Part shown: piece by piece, positions 32,199-40,984 of the stretch
How positions within the stretch are numbered: the first letter of the stretch is position 1
Layout: each line of letters begins with the position of its first letter
Assembly: GCA_027490305.1 (NCBI GenBank)
Contig: JAIXYI010000049.1
Span: forward strand, 1 to 64,000
Length of the DNA: 64,000 bases
Direction of reading: 5' to 3'
Source of the DNA: Flavobacteriaceae bacterium
GTDB lineage: Bacteria; Bacteroidota; Bacteroidia; Flavobacteriales; Flavobacteriaceae
Notes under the pieces: model-generated
Databases searched by the model: none
What the model saw: only the letters and a program-made list of their open reading frames with translations
What the model was told of the DNA's origin: nothing
Made by a program: the position numbers and the translations under genes

Positions 32199-32822
32199 AT
32201 GAAACGACTGGTATTTTTACTCCTGCTCATTGGCCTGACGTCTTCGGCCTATTCACTTAATGGTTCCGATACCGTAAAGGTGTCCAATCCACCCTTACCC
32301 CAAAAAATCGAAGTGACGTTAAAAACCGCCGATGCGGCGGCCAAAACACCCGCGCCCTGCCCCGATTGCTGCCCGCCCGTTCAGGGGATCAATGCCAGCG
32401 TACTGGTATGGATGCCTGTAATCCTCTTTATCGTAGTGCTTTTTGTGGTGTGGTGGACGACACGCAGGTCGGGTTTTCGTTTCACCCAGGCGCTGTACGA
32501 GAACGATCCCGAGGAGATTATTGTTCACGCGCCAACTGAAGCCGACCCGAATGCCACACTGAAAAAGACGGTGCTGGATGCCAAAGGGCAACCTGTTTAC
32601 CAACCCAGCACAAGCCGACTGATCGCACTGCTGTCGGCCCTGACAACATTGATTATCGTCGTGTGCTTTATTTCCTATTACGCGTATTGTATGATCCGCT
32701 GTAAAGAACTGCCCGATTTCGAAGCGCTGTTCAACGTGGTGTTGGCACTCGGTCTGGGCGTGGTGCCGTATAGTGTGAATAAAGTAACAGCGGCGGCAAA
32801 GGCGTCCGACACGTCAAAATAA
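32199..32822 (+). CDS. Exported protein with three membrane helices
   Basis: 207 aa from MKRLVFLLLLIGLTSSAYS at 32199, a signal peptide; the 33 codons before it in the track ORF are not protein-like. A short Pro/Cys-rich stretch (PAPCPDCCPPVQG) precedes one helix (VLVWMPVILFIVVLFVVWW), and two more lie at the C-terminus (LLSALTTLIIVVCFISYYAY, LFNVVLALGLGVVPY). No known family. It leads a run of four plus-strand genes. Confidence 0.6.
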   Translation: MKRLVFLLLLIGLTSSAYSLNGSDTVKVSNPPLPQKIEVTLKTADAAAKTPAPCPDCCPPVQGINASVLVWMPVILFIVVLFVVWWTTRRSGFRFTQALYENDPEEIIVHAPTEADPNATLKKTVLDAKGQPVYQPSTSRLIALLSALTTLIIVVCFISYYAYCMIRCKELPDFEALFNVVLALGLGVVPYSVNKVTAAAKASDTSK

Positions 32823-32866
32823 TCAGGTTCCCTTTTAAATTATTGTTTCATTTAATCTATTACGTT

Positions 32867-33358
32867 ATGTCAAACCTTGCAATCGGAACGATCATTTCCT
32901 CTGTCCTGAATTTTGATCAATTGTGTAAAGTTCTGGGCGAAACGCCCGCATTCAACAGTAAAACTTCCTCGTATGCGCCTTGCGACGGACGCTCGGTCAC
33001 CGGCTCAAAGCTGGAACTTGCCACCGGCCGTGAGATAGCGCTTAGTCCGGACTTGCGTGGCCGCTTCATACGTGGCCTTAACCAGATCTATAGCGTCGAT
33101 GCACCTATATTTGATATCCACAAGGCGGATGAAGACGGCGCGGGGCGGAAGCCCGGTGATTACCAACCCGACGCAGTAGCCCGCCACACACACTCGTATA
33201 CGGATCGGCAGGAGGGTGTGGGGCCGAACCAGGCGGATGACGGGAATGATATCGGTTTCAACCGGGTAGATACCAAGACTACTGGAGAAAACACTGATGC
33301 TTGCAACGAAACGCGCCCGCGGAACGTGTCGACCTTTTTCTACATCAAAATCAACTAA
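32867..33358 (+). CDS. Phage tail-collar-like protein
   Basis: 163 aa from MSNLAIGTIISSVLNF at 32867. The tail-collar signature is visible: YAPCDGRSV, then LSPDLRGRFIRGLNQ, a His-x-His mid-way (ARHTHSYT) and a C-terminal ETRPRNVSTFFYIKIN. Such domains occur in phage tail fibres and in chromosomal proteins of unknown role. No other phage genes surround it, so a remnant prophage is unlikely; it may belong to a host surface or injection structure. Confidence 0.7.
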   Translation: MSNLAIGTIISSVLNFDQLCKVLGETPAFNSKTSSYAPCDGRSVTGSKLELATGREIALSPDLRGRFIRGLNQIYSVDAPIFDIHKADEDGAGRKPGDYQPDAVARHTHSYTDRQEGVGPNQADDGNDIGFNRVDTKTTGENTDACNETRPRNVSTFFYIKIN

Positions 33359-33362
33359 AGCC

Positions 33363-34667
33363 ATGCGACATAAAACGTTGCTCTTCGCACTGATACTAAT
33401 GGTGGCGAAGGGCGCATCGCAGGATGCTCTTACTGGAGTTGAGACGACGGAGTTGATTTCAAACGCTTTTTCAAAAATACATACCGGCCATGCAGCGGAT
33501 AACCAGGGAACCTTTGGCTCACTTGACCTGACTAAAACAGAGGCAATCGTGACGTCTTCGTTTTCAATAGGTAAAGGCGGTGATATTCTCACGGCTAAGT
33601 TCAAAGGAGGGGTCACAGATGGATTGGCCGCTGTGTTCAATAATTCCAAATTAAATACCAATCAGTCCCTTGAGGTGCTGTACCATATGCTAATTTCGGA
33701 TAGACCTTTTATAGGTTATTATCATACCGATCTTATGAAAAAAAGACAGTCGGAGCTCAAGGCTGAACTGGACTACTTTGATCACCTGTATACGTATTTG
33801 CAGACTAAAGGTCTCTTGGGAGCTGTGGAAAGAGCGTTGAAAATCAGGCGTGATGCTATCCAAGTGGAGGGTCCGTTCTCCGCAAAGATTATAGAAATAA
33901 AGTTAGTGAATGAAGCGCTACGGAACCATGTTGACAATAACCTTCCGGGTGCCATATTGCCGGCATGGTTTGAACTACGAATGTTAGAAGGTAATAAGAA
34001 AGCGGAGGCCCTTCGTCAGAATGATAAGGCAATCAAACCCTCCCAATTCCATTTGACATGGATGTCGGTTGGGATAAATGCCCGGAACGACGAATTTCGA
34101 CTGTTCGATACCGACGCACCTTTTGAAGACGCTATTCGCAAAGAGCAGAAACTCGGTTACGGATTTTCACTACAGATTTCTTCCTATCGCTTTTCCGAAA
34201 ACGACAACAACTGGTATTGGGCTTTAGTAGCGAATCACCAACACAAAAGTAATTATCTCGACCTGAAAAAGATGGATGTTACGGAAACAGTAACACGGGG
34301 TACGGGCGATAATGTGACTAGGGAGACTTCAAAGAAATATACGGTGTACTCGGGAGACTATATTTCCGACGTCGGTGAGACGACCCTGAACGCCGATTAC
34401 TTTTATTTCTATAAGAATGCACATTTCGTTGGCTTACATGCTTTTTCAAATGCTGCGTTTTCGGAGAAAAAGAAGCCGATTTACAACCTGGGTTTCGGCC
34501 TTGTAGTGCCCTTCAAAGACAAACAAAACAAAGACACGATAGTCAACGCAGAACTTTACTATACGATCAAGAATCTTATGGGTATCGATGACAATCGGTA
34601 CAGCGTTTTAGAACGCAACGAAATCGGATTTCGCTTTACCTTTCCTTTTCAATTTAATACTTTTTGA
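33363..34667 (+). CDS. Exported protein, possible outer-membrane beta-structure
   Basis: 434 aa from MRHKTLLFALILMVAKGASQ at 33363, a signal peptide; the 22 codons before are in the previous gene. The middle is helical (ELKAELDYFDHLYTYLQTKG); the C-terminal ~200 residues alternate aromatic and polar residues (GYGFSLQISSYRFSENDNNW, YFYFYKNAHFVGLHAF) and end FRFTFPFQFNTF, a terminal Phe pattern typical of outer-membrane barrels. Family unknown. Confidence 0.55.
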   Translation: MRHKTLLFALILMVAKGASQDALTGVETTELISNAFSKIHTGHAADNQGTFGSLDLTKTEAIVTSSFSIGKGGDILTAKFKGGVTDGLAAVFNNSKLNTNQSLEVLYHMLISDRPFIGYYHTDLMKKRQSELKAELDYFDHLYTYLQTKGLLGAVERALKIRRDAIQVEGPFSAKIIEIKLVNEALRNHVDNNLPGAILPAWFELRMLEGNKKAEALRQNDKAIKPSQFHLTWMSVGINARNDEFRLFDTDAPFEDAIRKEQKLGYGFSLQISSYRFSENDNNWYWALVANHQHKSNYLDLKKMDVTETVTRGTGDNVTRETSKKYTVYSGDYISDVGETTLNADYFYFYKNAHFVGLHAFSNAAFSEKKKPIYNLGFGLVVPFKDKQNKDTIVNAELYYTIKNLMGIDDNRYSVLERNEIGFRFTFPFQFNTF

Positions 34668-34669
34668 AT

Positions 34670-34873
34670 ATGACACCCGAAGAATTTAGAGAACTGTACG
34701 TGCCCACAGGCGAACGCTACCGCGGCATCTGTAAACAAGGAGATTTTAAAGGGAAATGGCGCGATAACCTGACTGACGCTTTTAGAGAGGCACTCGCCCA
34801 TCAGGACGAAAATGAAAACCATATAATCGATGTCGAGCATCACGTCAACTACTCCCGCCGCGACGCTACATGA
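34670..34873 (+). CDS. Small uncharacterised protein
   Basis: 67 aa (MTPEEFRELYVPTGERYRGI), two bases after the previous stop, therefore likely co-translated. Polar and charged, with no signal or membrane helix; ends HHVNYSRRDAT. No family recognised. Confidence 0.5.
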   Translation: MTPEEFRELYVPTGERYRGICKQGDFKGKWRDNLTDAFREALAHQDENENHIIDVEHHVNYSRRDAT

Positions 34874-34976
34874 GGAGTGAAACAAGTGGCGAATGGAAAC
34901 CGGAGGAGGGAGTGACTGGTTAACGGCGAGTGAGATGAAACGTCCAACTCCTTATTACCAACTCCTAAACCCTAAC

Positions 34977-37697
34977 TCACTCCTCCTCAACCTCCTCCGT
35001 CTTCTTCGAAAACACCTTAAACTTCGGAGCCGTATGCGTGCCGGTAACCGCCACCGGAACACCGATCAACCCAAATGGGGGCAGGCCTACGCGTATGCGA
35101 AGCGCGAGTTTGCCGTCGAAATTAGTCTTGCCTTCAATGCGCAGGCGGCACAGCGCAATCTTCATTTTGGTGCGTTCGATCGTGATGACGTTGCGCCGGA
35201 TCGTAGTCTTGATATCCACTTTCGAAAGATCGGGATCATCGATAGCCGAAACGGTTTTTTTACTGAGGCCGTTGAAGAGACGAAGGCCCTTGACTTTGAT
35301 CTTCTTCAGCGAAACGGTACCGCCGCCTTCCAGCGATGGGTAAACGGGCGACATATCGGGCCCCAATTGTCCTTTTAAATTGTAATCGACCGACACGATG
35401 CCCTGCGCGCTGCCAGCTGAGGTGGCCATTTCGCGAAACATCGGAATCTCTTCATACGCCCGATGGATGTCGAAATCACGCGCCCGGAAGCGAAGGTCAA
35501 ACGCGGCGCTCTGTGGTGTCAGGTCGTCGTATGAGCCGTCAAGGTGCAACGTAGCGCCGGCAATGCCAAGCTGTGCCCCGTTGAGCGTGACTTTTCCGCC
35601 TGAAACGCCAACGGTTCCTTTTACGTCGTTGAGCTTGAAGGTGTCGAATAATACTTGCTTCGCACTTGCCGTCAACGAGACGTCAAGATTGGTGGGCACT
35701 AACGCCACACCGGTCGCGGTGGCAGTAGGTTCTTCGGCTTTTTGGGTCGCGGCGCCGGTTGCTACGGGTGCCCGGAACTCGTTGAGGTCAAGCAAATCCG
35801 ATTCCATACGGAAGGCACCGTGCAGCGTAGCCTTCTTCTCAAAAAAGTAGTTGATGGCGTTCGTAAGCTGGCCGTTGAGTGTGAAATCGCTTTGGCCATA
35901 ACGTGCAACGAAGGTGTTGAACTGCATCTTTTCGCGGTTGAAGGCAAAGACGCCTTTTTCAATGCGAAGGGTTTTCGGCAGGCCGTCCATCCGCGTATCA
36001 ATACGTTCTACCGTAAGGGTGCCACGGTTGTTGAGGCGGTTGTAACGCCCGGCAGTGGCATCGCTTTGTTTGCCTTTCAGGCGTACGTCGGCGGCAATGC
36101 GTCCGTCAACGGCGAGTCCTTCCTGGCGGAACACGCGGTACAACCGTCCGATGTCGAGCGTGCCTTTGGCGTTAAGGTCATAGGCAACGTCGTCGAGGTT
36201 GGAAAAAGAGGCCTCCATCCGGAAAGGATTACCGGCAAAGGTAAACGAGGCCGGCCGGATGGCGATTTTCGTATCGGCGTAACGCCCGTTTTCGTTGGTG
36301 GCGGTAACGGCCAGATTGAGGTCGGATACCGGTTCGGGATAGTAAGCCGTTTTCAGGTAGCCGTTGGTCCAGTTGAAGCGTCCGGTAGTGGTAGGAAAGA
36401 GGTGACGGGCGGCGCTGTAGGTGCCATTCGACTGGATGTTGATGTCGAGTTTTCCTTTTACATCGACCAACGAAATGCCGAGTGCACGATTGAGTACCGC
36501 CAGGTCGACGCCTCCCTTCATCTCGGCCTTAACGGAGGTTTCGCCCAGTTTTTTCAGTTCGACCGTCGAGCGGAATTGATCCTTCCCCAATTTAAATGAG
36601 AACGGCGATAGTTTTAGATAGAAGTCCTCCGGATCGAGTGACGGCAGGGCCGCGTCAAGGTTCAGTTGTATGTCCGAGGCGGCGAGGGGCGCGTCCTTAT
36701 ATTGGATATAGCCATCGGTGATGCGGGTGTGGAATTTCAGGGTCGGACTCCGGTTCGTGCTCGCGTCATACCGTCCTTTCAACGCCAGCATCAGGTCGAT
36801 GGTGCCGGCCACTTTTGAACGGTCAAGCCATTTGACGTACGCCGGCGGAAGTGCCGTAAAGAGGTCTTCGAGGTCACTGCCGTTTGACGTCGCAGCGATG
36901 TCGATATAATAGCCGCTTTTGAGGATGTTGACGACGCCCTTGAAATTGATCGGAAGCTCGTTGATGCGCAGGTCATTGCGCTGCAACGCAAACGTAAGGG
37001 CATTGGTGTTGATGCGGGTCGTCAGTTCGGCACGTATGTTCTTTTGTGCCATATACGATTCGCCGTCGTAGGCAAAGTCGAGCGAGCCGATTTCGGCTTC
37101 GGTTTCGAGGTCAAAAACCGCTTTATCGAGGTCGCCTTTCCCCAGGTAATTGAAATCGTTGGCTGCTACACGGATCTTGGCCGAGCGGTCGTCATAGCGC
37201 AGGCGGCAGCGGGAAATCCGGATTTTGTCGAGTCGGAGGGAAGCCGATGAAACCGTGTCGGCCGGCTGGGGCGTATCGGCGATGTACACATTATAATTTG
37301 CTTCGCCTTTCTCGTTTACCTTCACCTGTATATCGGCATCGTCTACATAAATTTCATCGATGGCGACGCGGCCCTTAAAAACCAATTGTGAAAGGTTGAT
37401 GCCGAAACCGATACGGTCGGCTGCGGCCAGCGTGTCGTTTTGAAAAGGCGCGGATCCTTTGAGCGAAAAATCGTCGAGGGTAACGGTCAGCGACGGAAAG
37501 TGGTCGAAAAACGACAGCCTTGCTTCGGAAAAATTCAATTCGCCGGTGAGTTTCCGGTTGGCGAAGGCTTTTACTTCCTGGGCAATTTTTCCCGGAAACA
37601 GGATCGGCAACAGGAACATCAGGAGCAGGAGGGACCCCAATCCCATACCTATCCACTTCAAAATCTTGAAACTACGGCGTGATGGGCGCTTTTTCAT
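34977..37697 (-). CDS. AsmA-family protein
   Basis: 906 aa. An N-terminal membrane anchor (ILKWIGMGLGSLLLLMFLLPIL) is followed by the typical AsmA opening AQEVKAFANRKLTGELNFSEARLSFFDHFPSLTVTLDDFS (quoted in part: LTGELNFSEARLSFF). A long repetitive beta region follows, and the protein closes with the AsmA_2-like segment KVDIKTTIRRNVITIERTKM and a Glu-rich tail. Family members are thought to move phospholipids or assist outer-membrane assembly. Intact. Its first codons are duplicated as a stub at 40794-40806. Confidence 0.85.
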   Translation of the reverse strand: MKKRPSRRSFKILKWIGMGLGSLLLLMFLLPILFPGKIAQEVKAFANRKLTGELNFSEARLSFFDHFPSLTVTLDDFSLKGSAPFQNDTLAAADRIGFGINLSQLVFKGRVAIDEIYVDDADIQVKVNEKGEANYNVYIADTPQPADTVSSASLRLDKIRISRCRLRYDDRSAKIRVAANDFNYLGKGDLDKAVFDLETEAEIGSLDFAYDGESYMAQKNIRAELTTRINTNALTFALQRNDLRINELPINFKGVVNILKSGYYIDIAATSNGSDLEDLFTALPPAYVKWLDRSKVAGTIDLMLALKGRYDASTNRSPTLKFHTRITDGYIQYKDAPLAASDIQLNLDAALPSLDPEDFYLKLSPFSFKLGKDQFRSTVELKKLGETSVKAEMKGGVDLAVLNRALGISLVDVKGKLDINIQSNGTYSAARHLFPTTTGRFNWTNGYLKTAYYPEPVSDLNLAVTATNENGRYADTKIAIRPASFTFAGNPFRMEASFSNLDDVAYDLNAKGTLDIGRLYRVFRQEGLAVDGRIAADVRLKGKQSDATAGRYNRLNNRGTLTVERIDTRMDGLPKTLRIEKGVFAFNREKMQFNTFVARYGQSDFTLNGQLTNAINYFFEKKATLHGAFRMESDLLDLNEFRAPVATGAATQKAEEPTATATGVALVPTNLDVSLTASAKQVLFDTFKLNDVKGTVGVSGGKVTLNGAQLGIAGATLHLDGSYDDLTPQSAAFDLRFRARDFDIHRAYEEIPMFREMATSAGSAQGIVSVDYNLKGQLGPDMSPVYPSLEGGGTVSLKKIKVKGLRLFNGLSKKTVSAIDDPDLSKVDIKTTIRRNVITIERTKMKIALCRLRIEGKTNFDGKLALRIRVGLPPFGLIGVPVAVTGTHTAPKFKVFSKKTEEVEEE

Positions 37698-37818
37698 GGA
37701 AGCGAAGATACGGTAAATGTTAAATTTTATAAAGTGATGAGGCCTACTTTCCTACTAATAACGAGGCTTCCCGAAAAAAACACGACGAAAAGCGTTTCCG
37801 AAATCGATTTTTTTTCGA

Positions 37819-37846
37819 TTTGCTACGCGCAACCTATTTGCTTTTG
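37819..37846 (+). promoter_or_regulatory. Promoter of LRR gene 1
   Basis: TTTG (37819-37822), 16-base spacer, TGCTTTTG (37839-37846). The copy upstream of LRR gene 2 has the consensus TACTTTTG, so this one carries a weakening A-to-G change in the -7 box. Confidence 0.5.
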
Positions 37847-37883
37847 TCTATCTAAACAACACAAACGCTTAAACAAAACAGCT

Positions 37884-40721
37884 ATGAACAAACTTCGCCT
37901 CTTCCTGTTTCTTGCGCCATTGTGGTGTTTTTCCCAGAATGTCGTGTTTGCCGATCCCAACCTTAAAGCGATTCTAACTTCTCCGGAAGCGGGCTATGTT
38001 TCGGCCTTTTCTTTTAATGATGAACCAATGGCGATCGACGCAAACGGCGACGGTGAAATCCAGGTGTTGGAGGCGGAAGCCGTGGCCCGACTGGGCGTTT
38101 TTTACGGCAATATAACCAGTTTAGAGGGCCTTCAGGCCTTTGCCAATCTGAAGTCACTTGATCTGTTTGGACTCTATCTCAGCGGAGGATCGTTCGATTT
38201 TTCGGTGTTCACCAATCTCGAGTTGTTGACGGCATCCTATTGCCAATTAGGATCTGTGACCCTGGCCAATATGAACGCATTGCATACCGCCTACCTGAGC
38301 ACCAACCAACTGACATCCGTCAGCCTGACGAATCTTCCGATATTGAAGCATCTTGACCTTTCTTCAAATGGCCTGCAAACAGTTGAATTTGTGAATCTTC
38401 CGCAACTGTATACGTTAGGTTTAACGGCCAACCAACTGTCGACCCTGTCGCTGTCGAACATGCCGTTGCTGATCGAAATAAATGTATCGCAGAACCAACT
38501 ATCCACGCTTGACGTATCGGGCTTACCGCAGCTTCAGAACCTTTTTGCGGATTACAACCAACTTACTTCGCTGGATGTTTCACAAAACCCTGCACTTGTC
38601 GGGTTGTACGTGCAGCAGAACCTCCTGACAGAATTGACGGTTTCGGGACTCCCACAGTTATACCAGTTGGCGGCTGGCCAAAATCTCCTTACTTCGGTAA
38701 CGTTAGAGGCACTTCCTTCCCTTACCGGGCTCGATTTATCGAACAACCAATTGACCTCGGTGGACCTTTCAGGCGCGCCAAACATCCAGAATCTGTTCCT
38801 CGCTTCGAACGACCTGGCAAGCCTGGATCTCTCGGCTAATCCAACGATTGTGTCGCTGGAATGTTCCGGAAACCAATTGTCGACGCTCGACATCTCGAAT
38901 CTCACCTCGCTATCGTATTTGGGTTGTGGATACAACCAATTGACGCAGTTAGACCTGCCGGAGTCGCTCTACCTGTATCAGGTAAGTTGTGGATCGAACC
39001 AACTGACCACGCTGGATGTTTCAGGGTACCAATACCTATTTACCCTTGACGTGTCTAACAACCAAATCGCTACACTGGATCTTGGCGGACTATATAACCT
39101 CGGCGACATTCATGTGGAAGGCAACCAATTCGTGAACCTTGATTTCGCCGACAATAGTTACGCCTTTACGATTACGTTTCTTCCGAACGATCTGCTGCAG
39201 ACAGTTAACCTAAAAAACAACGGCTACCAGAGTCCATACTTTGTGTACAACGATTATACGAATGCGCCCGCCTTGCAATTTATCTGCGTGGATGCCTTCG
39301 AACAGGCGGAATTCCAATACTACATCCAGGCACTCAATCCGAATATCATCGTGAACGGTTATTGCTCGTTCGATTTGTCGGGTGAATACAATATCATCAG
39401 CGGAACGGTTCGTTTTGACTTCAACAATGATGGCTGTTCGGAGACGGATACCGCTGTGCCCTATGCAAAAGTGGTCATTTCCGACGGGGAAGTCGACGGT
39501 GCTACGTTCACCGACGGCAATGGTTTCTATTCGTTTGTGGTGCCAGACGGAAATTATACCTTCTCAATCGACGCGGAGACTTACCCAGGATTCACCGTTT
39601 CAGCCGGTGCGTCGACCGCTTCCTTTGACGAGAATACCTTTTCAGGCTCTATCAACAGCGATATCTGCCTGCAGCCAACCTCAGCGTTGTTCGACGGTGA
39701 GGTTACGGTATTGCCGTACTCAATTCCCTATTACGGCTTTGAAAGCTACTACATGATCAACGTGCGCAACAAAGGCAACCAGTTGCTATCGGGCAATGTG
39801 GTGTTCAATTATGATGCCGCCGCCGCCGTTGCCACAAGTGCCTTTCCGGTTGTCGATGCGGTTGGAGTGGGCACCTTGACGTTCAACATCGAGAACCTGC
39901 TGCCGTTCGAAACCCGCACGATTTATGTCGGATTGACCTATAATACCAGCGAGTCGGAGAATGTATGGGAAGAAGCCGAACCTATTTCATTCGAAGCGAT
40001 TTTCAACGTCACACAACCTGAGGCGACTCCGGAAGACAACGTATTCTCGTTCGTGCAGCCACTGGGTGAGGACGCCGTTGTAGAGAATGCCGTATATTGT
40101 ATGGAAGGCGAGGAAGTGGATCCAACTGAAATCGGCGACTACCTGCATTACACCATCAACTTCCGTAACACCGGAGGCGAAACCGCACCGTTCGTGGCGC
40201 TCAAGTCGGACATCGACCCCGATCAGTTCGACATCAACTCGATCGAAATCCTGAATACGACTATGCCGGCCCAAATTAAAGTGGTAGGCAATATGCTGGA
40301 ACTGGTATTTGAAGACGCGCAGCTACAGCCCGGAGGCGAAGGAAGCGTATTGCTTCGCATGAAGTCGAAAGAGACCCTGCAGCCAGGCGATACCGTCGAA
40401 TTCGGAACCGCGGTGTATCTCGACTATGATGAGATGGTGCAGACGAATATGGCCCAAACCACATTCACAGCGTCACTTGGGAACGATGATTTCACTACCG
40501 GATCGTTTACGGTGTATCCCAACCCAGCGAAGGACCGTTTCCGCATCCAGTCGTCATCACCGGTTCGCAGCGTGGCACTATATGACATCCAGGGGCGTAA
40601 ACTCCGCGATCTCAACTACACCGAAGAAGGCGTATCGGTTGAAGGCGTTCCGACCGGCGTCTATTTTGTAAAAGCTACCACCGAGGCCGGCCCTGCCGTG
40701 ACCAAATTGGTGAAACAATAA
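37884..40721 (+). CDS. Leucine-rich-repeat T9SS surface protein 1
   Basis: 945 aa from the ATG at 37884; 50 upstream track codons cover the promoter. Signal peptide MNKLRLFLFLAPLWCFSQ. About 16 leucine-rich repeats of 21 residues (consensus L..L.l..NqLtsldlSglP) span residues ~75-420. A cysteine-bearing linker, a carboxypeptidase-regulatory/SdrB-like beta domain (VRFDFNNDGCSETDT, DGNGFYSFVVPDGNYTF), and the conserved NIFRN-like domain that often precedes T9SS tails (DYLHYTINFRNTGGETAPFV) follow. It ends with a T9SS type A sorting domain (FTVYPNPAKDRFRIQSS, GVYFVKATTEAG, KLVKQ). Secreted and surface-attached; ligand unknown, probably adhesion. Confidence 0.9.
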   Translation: MNKLRLFLFLAPLWCFSQNVVFADPNLKAILTSPEAGYVSAFSFNDEPMAIDANGDGEIQVLEAEAVARLGVFYGNITSLEGLQAFANLKSLDLFGLYLSGGSFDFSVFTNLELLTASYCQLGSVTLANMNALHTAYLSTNQLTSVSLTNLPILKHLDLSSNGLQTVEFVNLPQLYTLGLTANQLSTLSLSNMPLLIEINVSQNQLSTLDVSGLPQLQNLFADYNQLTSLDVSQNPALVGLYVQQNLLTELTVSGLPQLYQLAAGQNLLTSVTLEALPSLTGLDLSNNQLTSVDLSGAPNIQNLFLASNDLASLDLSANPTIVSLECSGNQLSTLDISNLTSLSYLGCGYNQLTQLDLPESLYLYQVSCGSNQLTTLDVSGYQYLFTLDVSNNQIATLDLGGLYNLGDIHVEGNQFVNLDFADNSYAFTITFLPNDLLQTVNLKNNGYQSPYFVYNDYTNAPALQFICVDAFEQAEFQYYIQALNPNIIVNGYCSFDLSGEYNIISGTVRFDFNNDGCSETDTAVPYAKVVISDGEVDGATFTDGNGFYSFVVPDGNYTFSIDAETYPGFTVSAGASTASFDENTFSGSINSDICLQPTSALFDGEVTVLPYSIPYYGFESYYMINVRNKGNQLLSGNVVFNYDAAAAVATSAFPVVDAVGVGTLTFNIENLLPFETRTIYVGLTYNTSESENVWEEAEPISFEAIFNVTQPEATPEDNVFSFVQPLGEDAVVENAVYCMEGEEVDPTEIGDYLHYTINFRNTGGETAPFVALKSDIDPDQFDINSIEILNTTMPAQIKVVGNMLELVFEDAQLQPGGEGSVLLRMKSKETLQPGDTVEFGTAVYLDYDEMVQTNMAQTTFTASLGNDDFTTGSFTVYPNPAKDRFRIQSSSPVRSVALYDIQGRKLRDLNYTEEGVSVEGVPTGVYFVKATTEAGPAVTKLVKQ

Positions 40722-40746
40722 GCGATTAGACATGCTTTGTAAGAGA

Positions 40747-40775
40747 GGTCGTCTGAAAAACGGCCTTTTCTTTTT
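40747..40775 (+). terminator. Terminator of LRR gene 1
   Basis: GGTCGT (40747-40752) pairs with ACGGCC (40760-40765, one G-U pair), then TTTTCTTTTT. The copy after LRR gene 2 is stronger. Confidence 0.7.
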
Positions 40776-40793
40776 GCGAAATAGTCACTAACC

Positions 40794-40806
40794 GGCGCTT
40801 TTTCAT
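40794..40806 (-). pseudogene. Stub of asmA start carried by the duplication
   Basis: On the minus strand ATGAAAAAGCGCC repeats the first four codons (MKKR) of the AsmA gene at 37685-37697, and the homology continues outward into the leader (GGAAGCGAAG). It marks where the duplicated segment was cut. Confidence 0.7.
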
Positions 40807-40919
40807 GGAAGCGAAGTGAATGTTAAATTTTATGAAATGTTACAGGGCACTTTCCTACTAATAACAGGGCTTTCCGAAAAAAACACGACGAAATGCATTT
40901 ACGAAAACGATTTTTTTCA

Positions 40920-40947
40920 TTTGCTACGCGCAACCTATTTACTTTTG
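40920..40947 (+). promoter_or_regulatory. Promoter of LRR gene 2
   Basis: TTTG (40920-40923), 16-base spacer, TACTTTTG (40940-40947), a perfect TAnnTTTG, 37 bases before the ATG. Confidence 0.65.
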
Positions 40948-40984
40948 TCCATCTAAACAACATGAACGCTTAAACAAAATAGCC

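Larger units (their letters stand above)
37685..40776 (+). repeat. Tandem duplication unit 1 (LRR protein with flanks)
   Basis: From GGCGCTTTTTCATGGAAGCG at 37685 through the terminator, this unit matches 40794-43880 in order: asmA start codons, leader, promoter, gene and terminator. Unit length is about 3.1 kb. Confidence 0.8.

Noticed and set aside
32867-33358. Prophage
   Set aside because: Only one collar-type gene; no capsid, portal, terminase, integrase or lysis genes nearby.
35742-36599. 285-aa ORF antisense to asmA
   Set aside because: Lies wholly inside the AsmA gene, whose frame shows clear family motifs; a mirror frame of a GC-rich gene.
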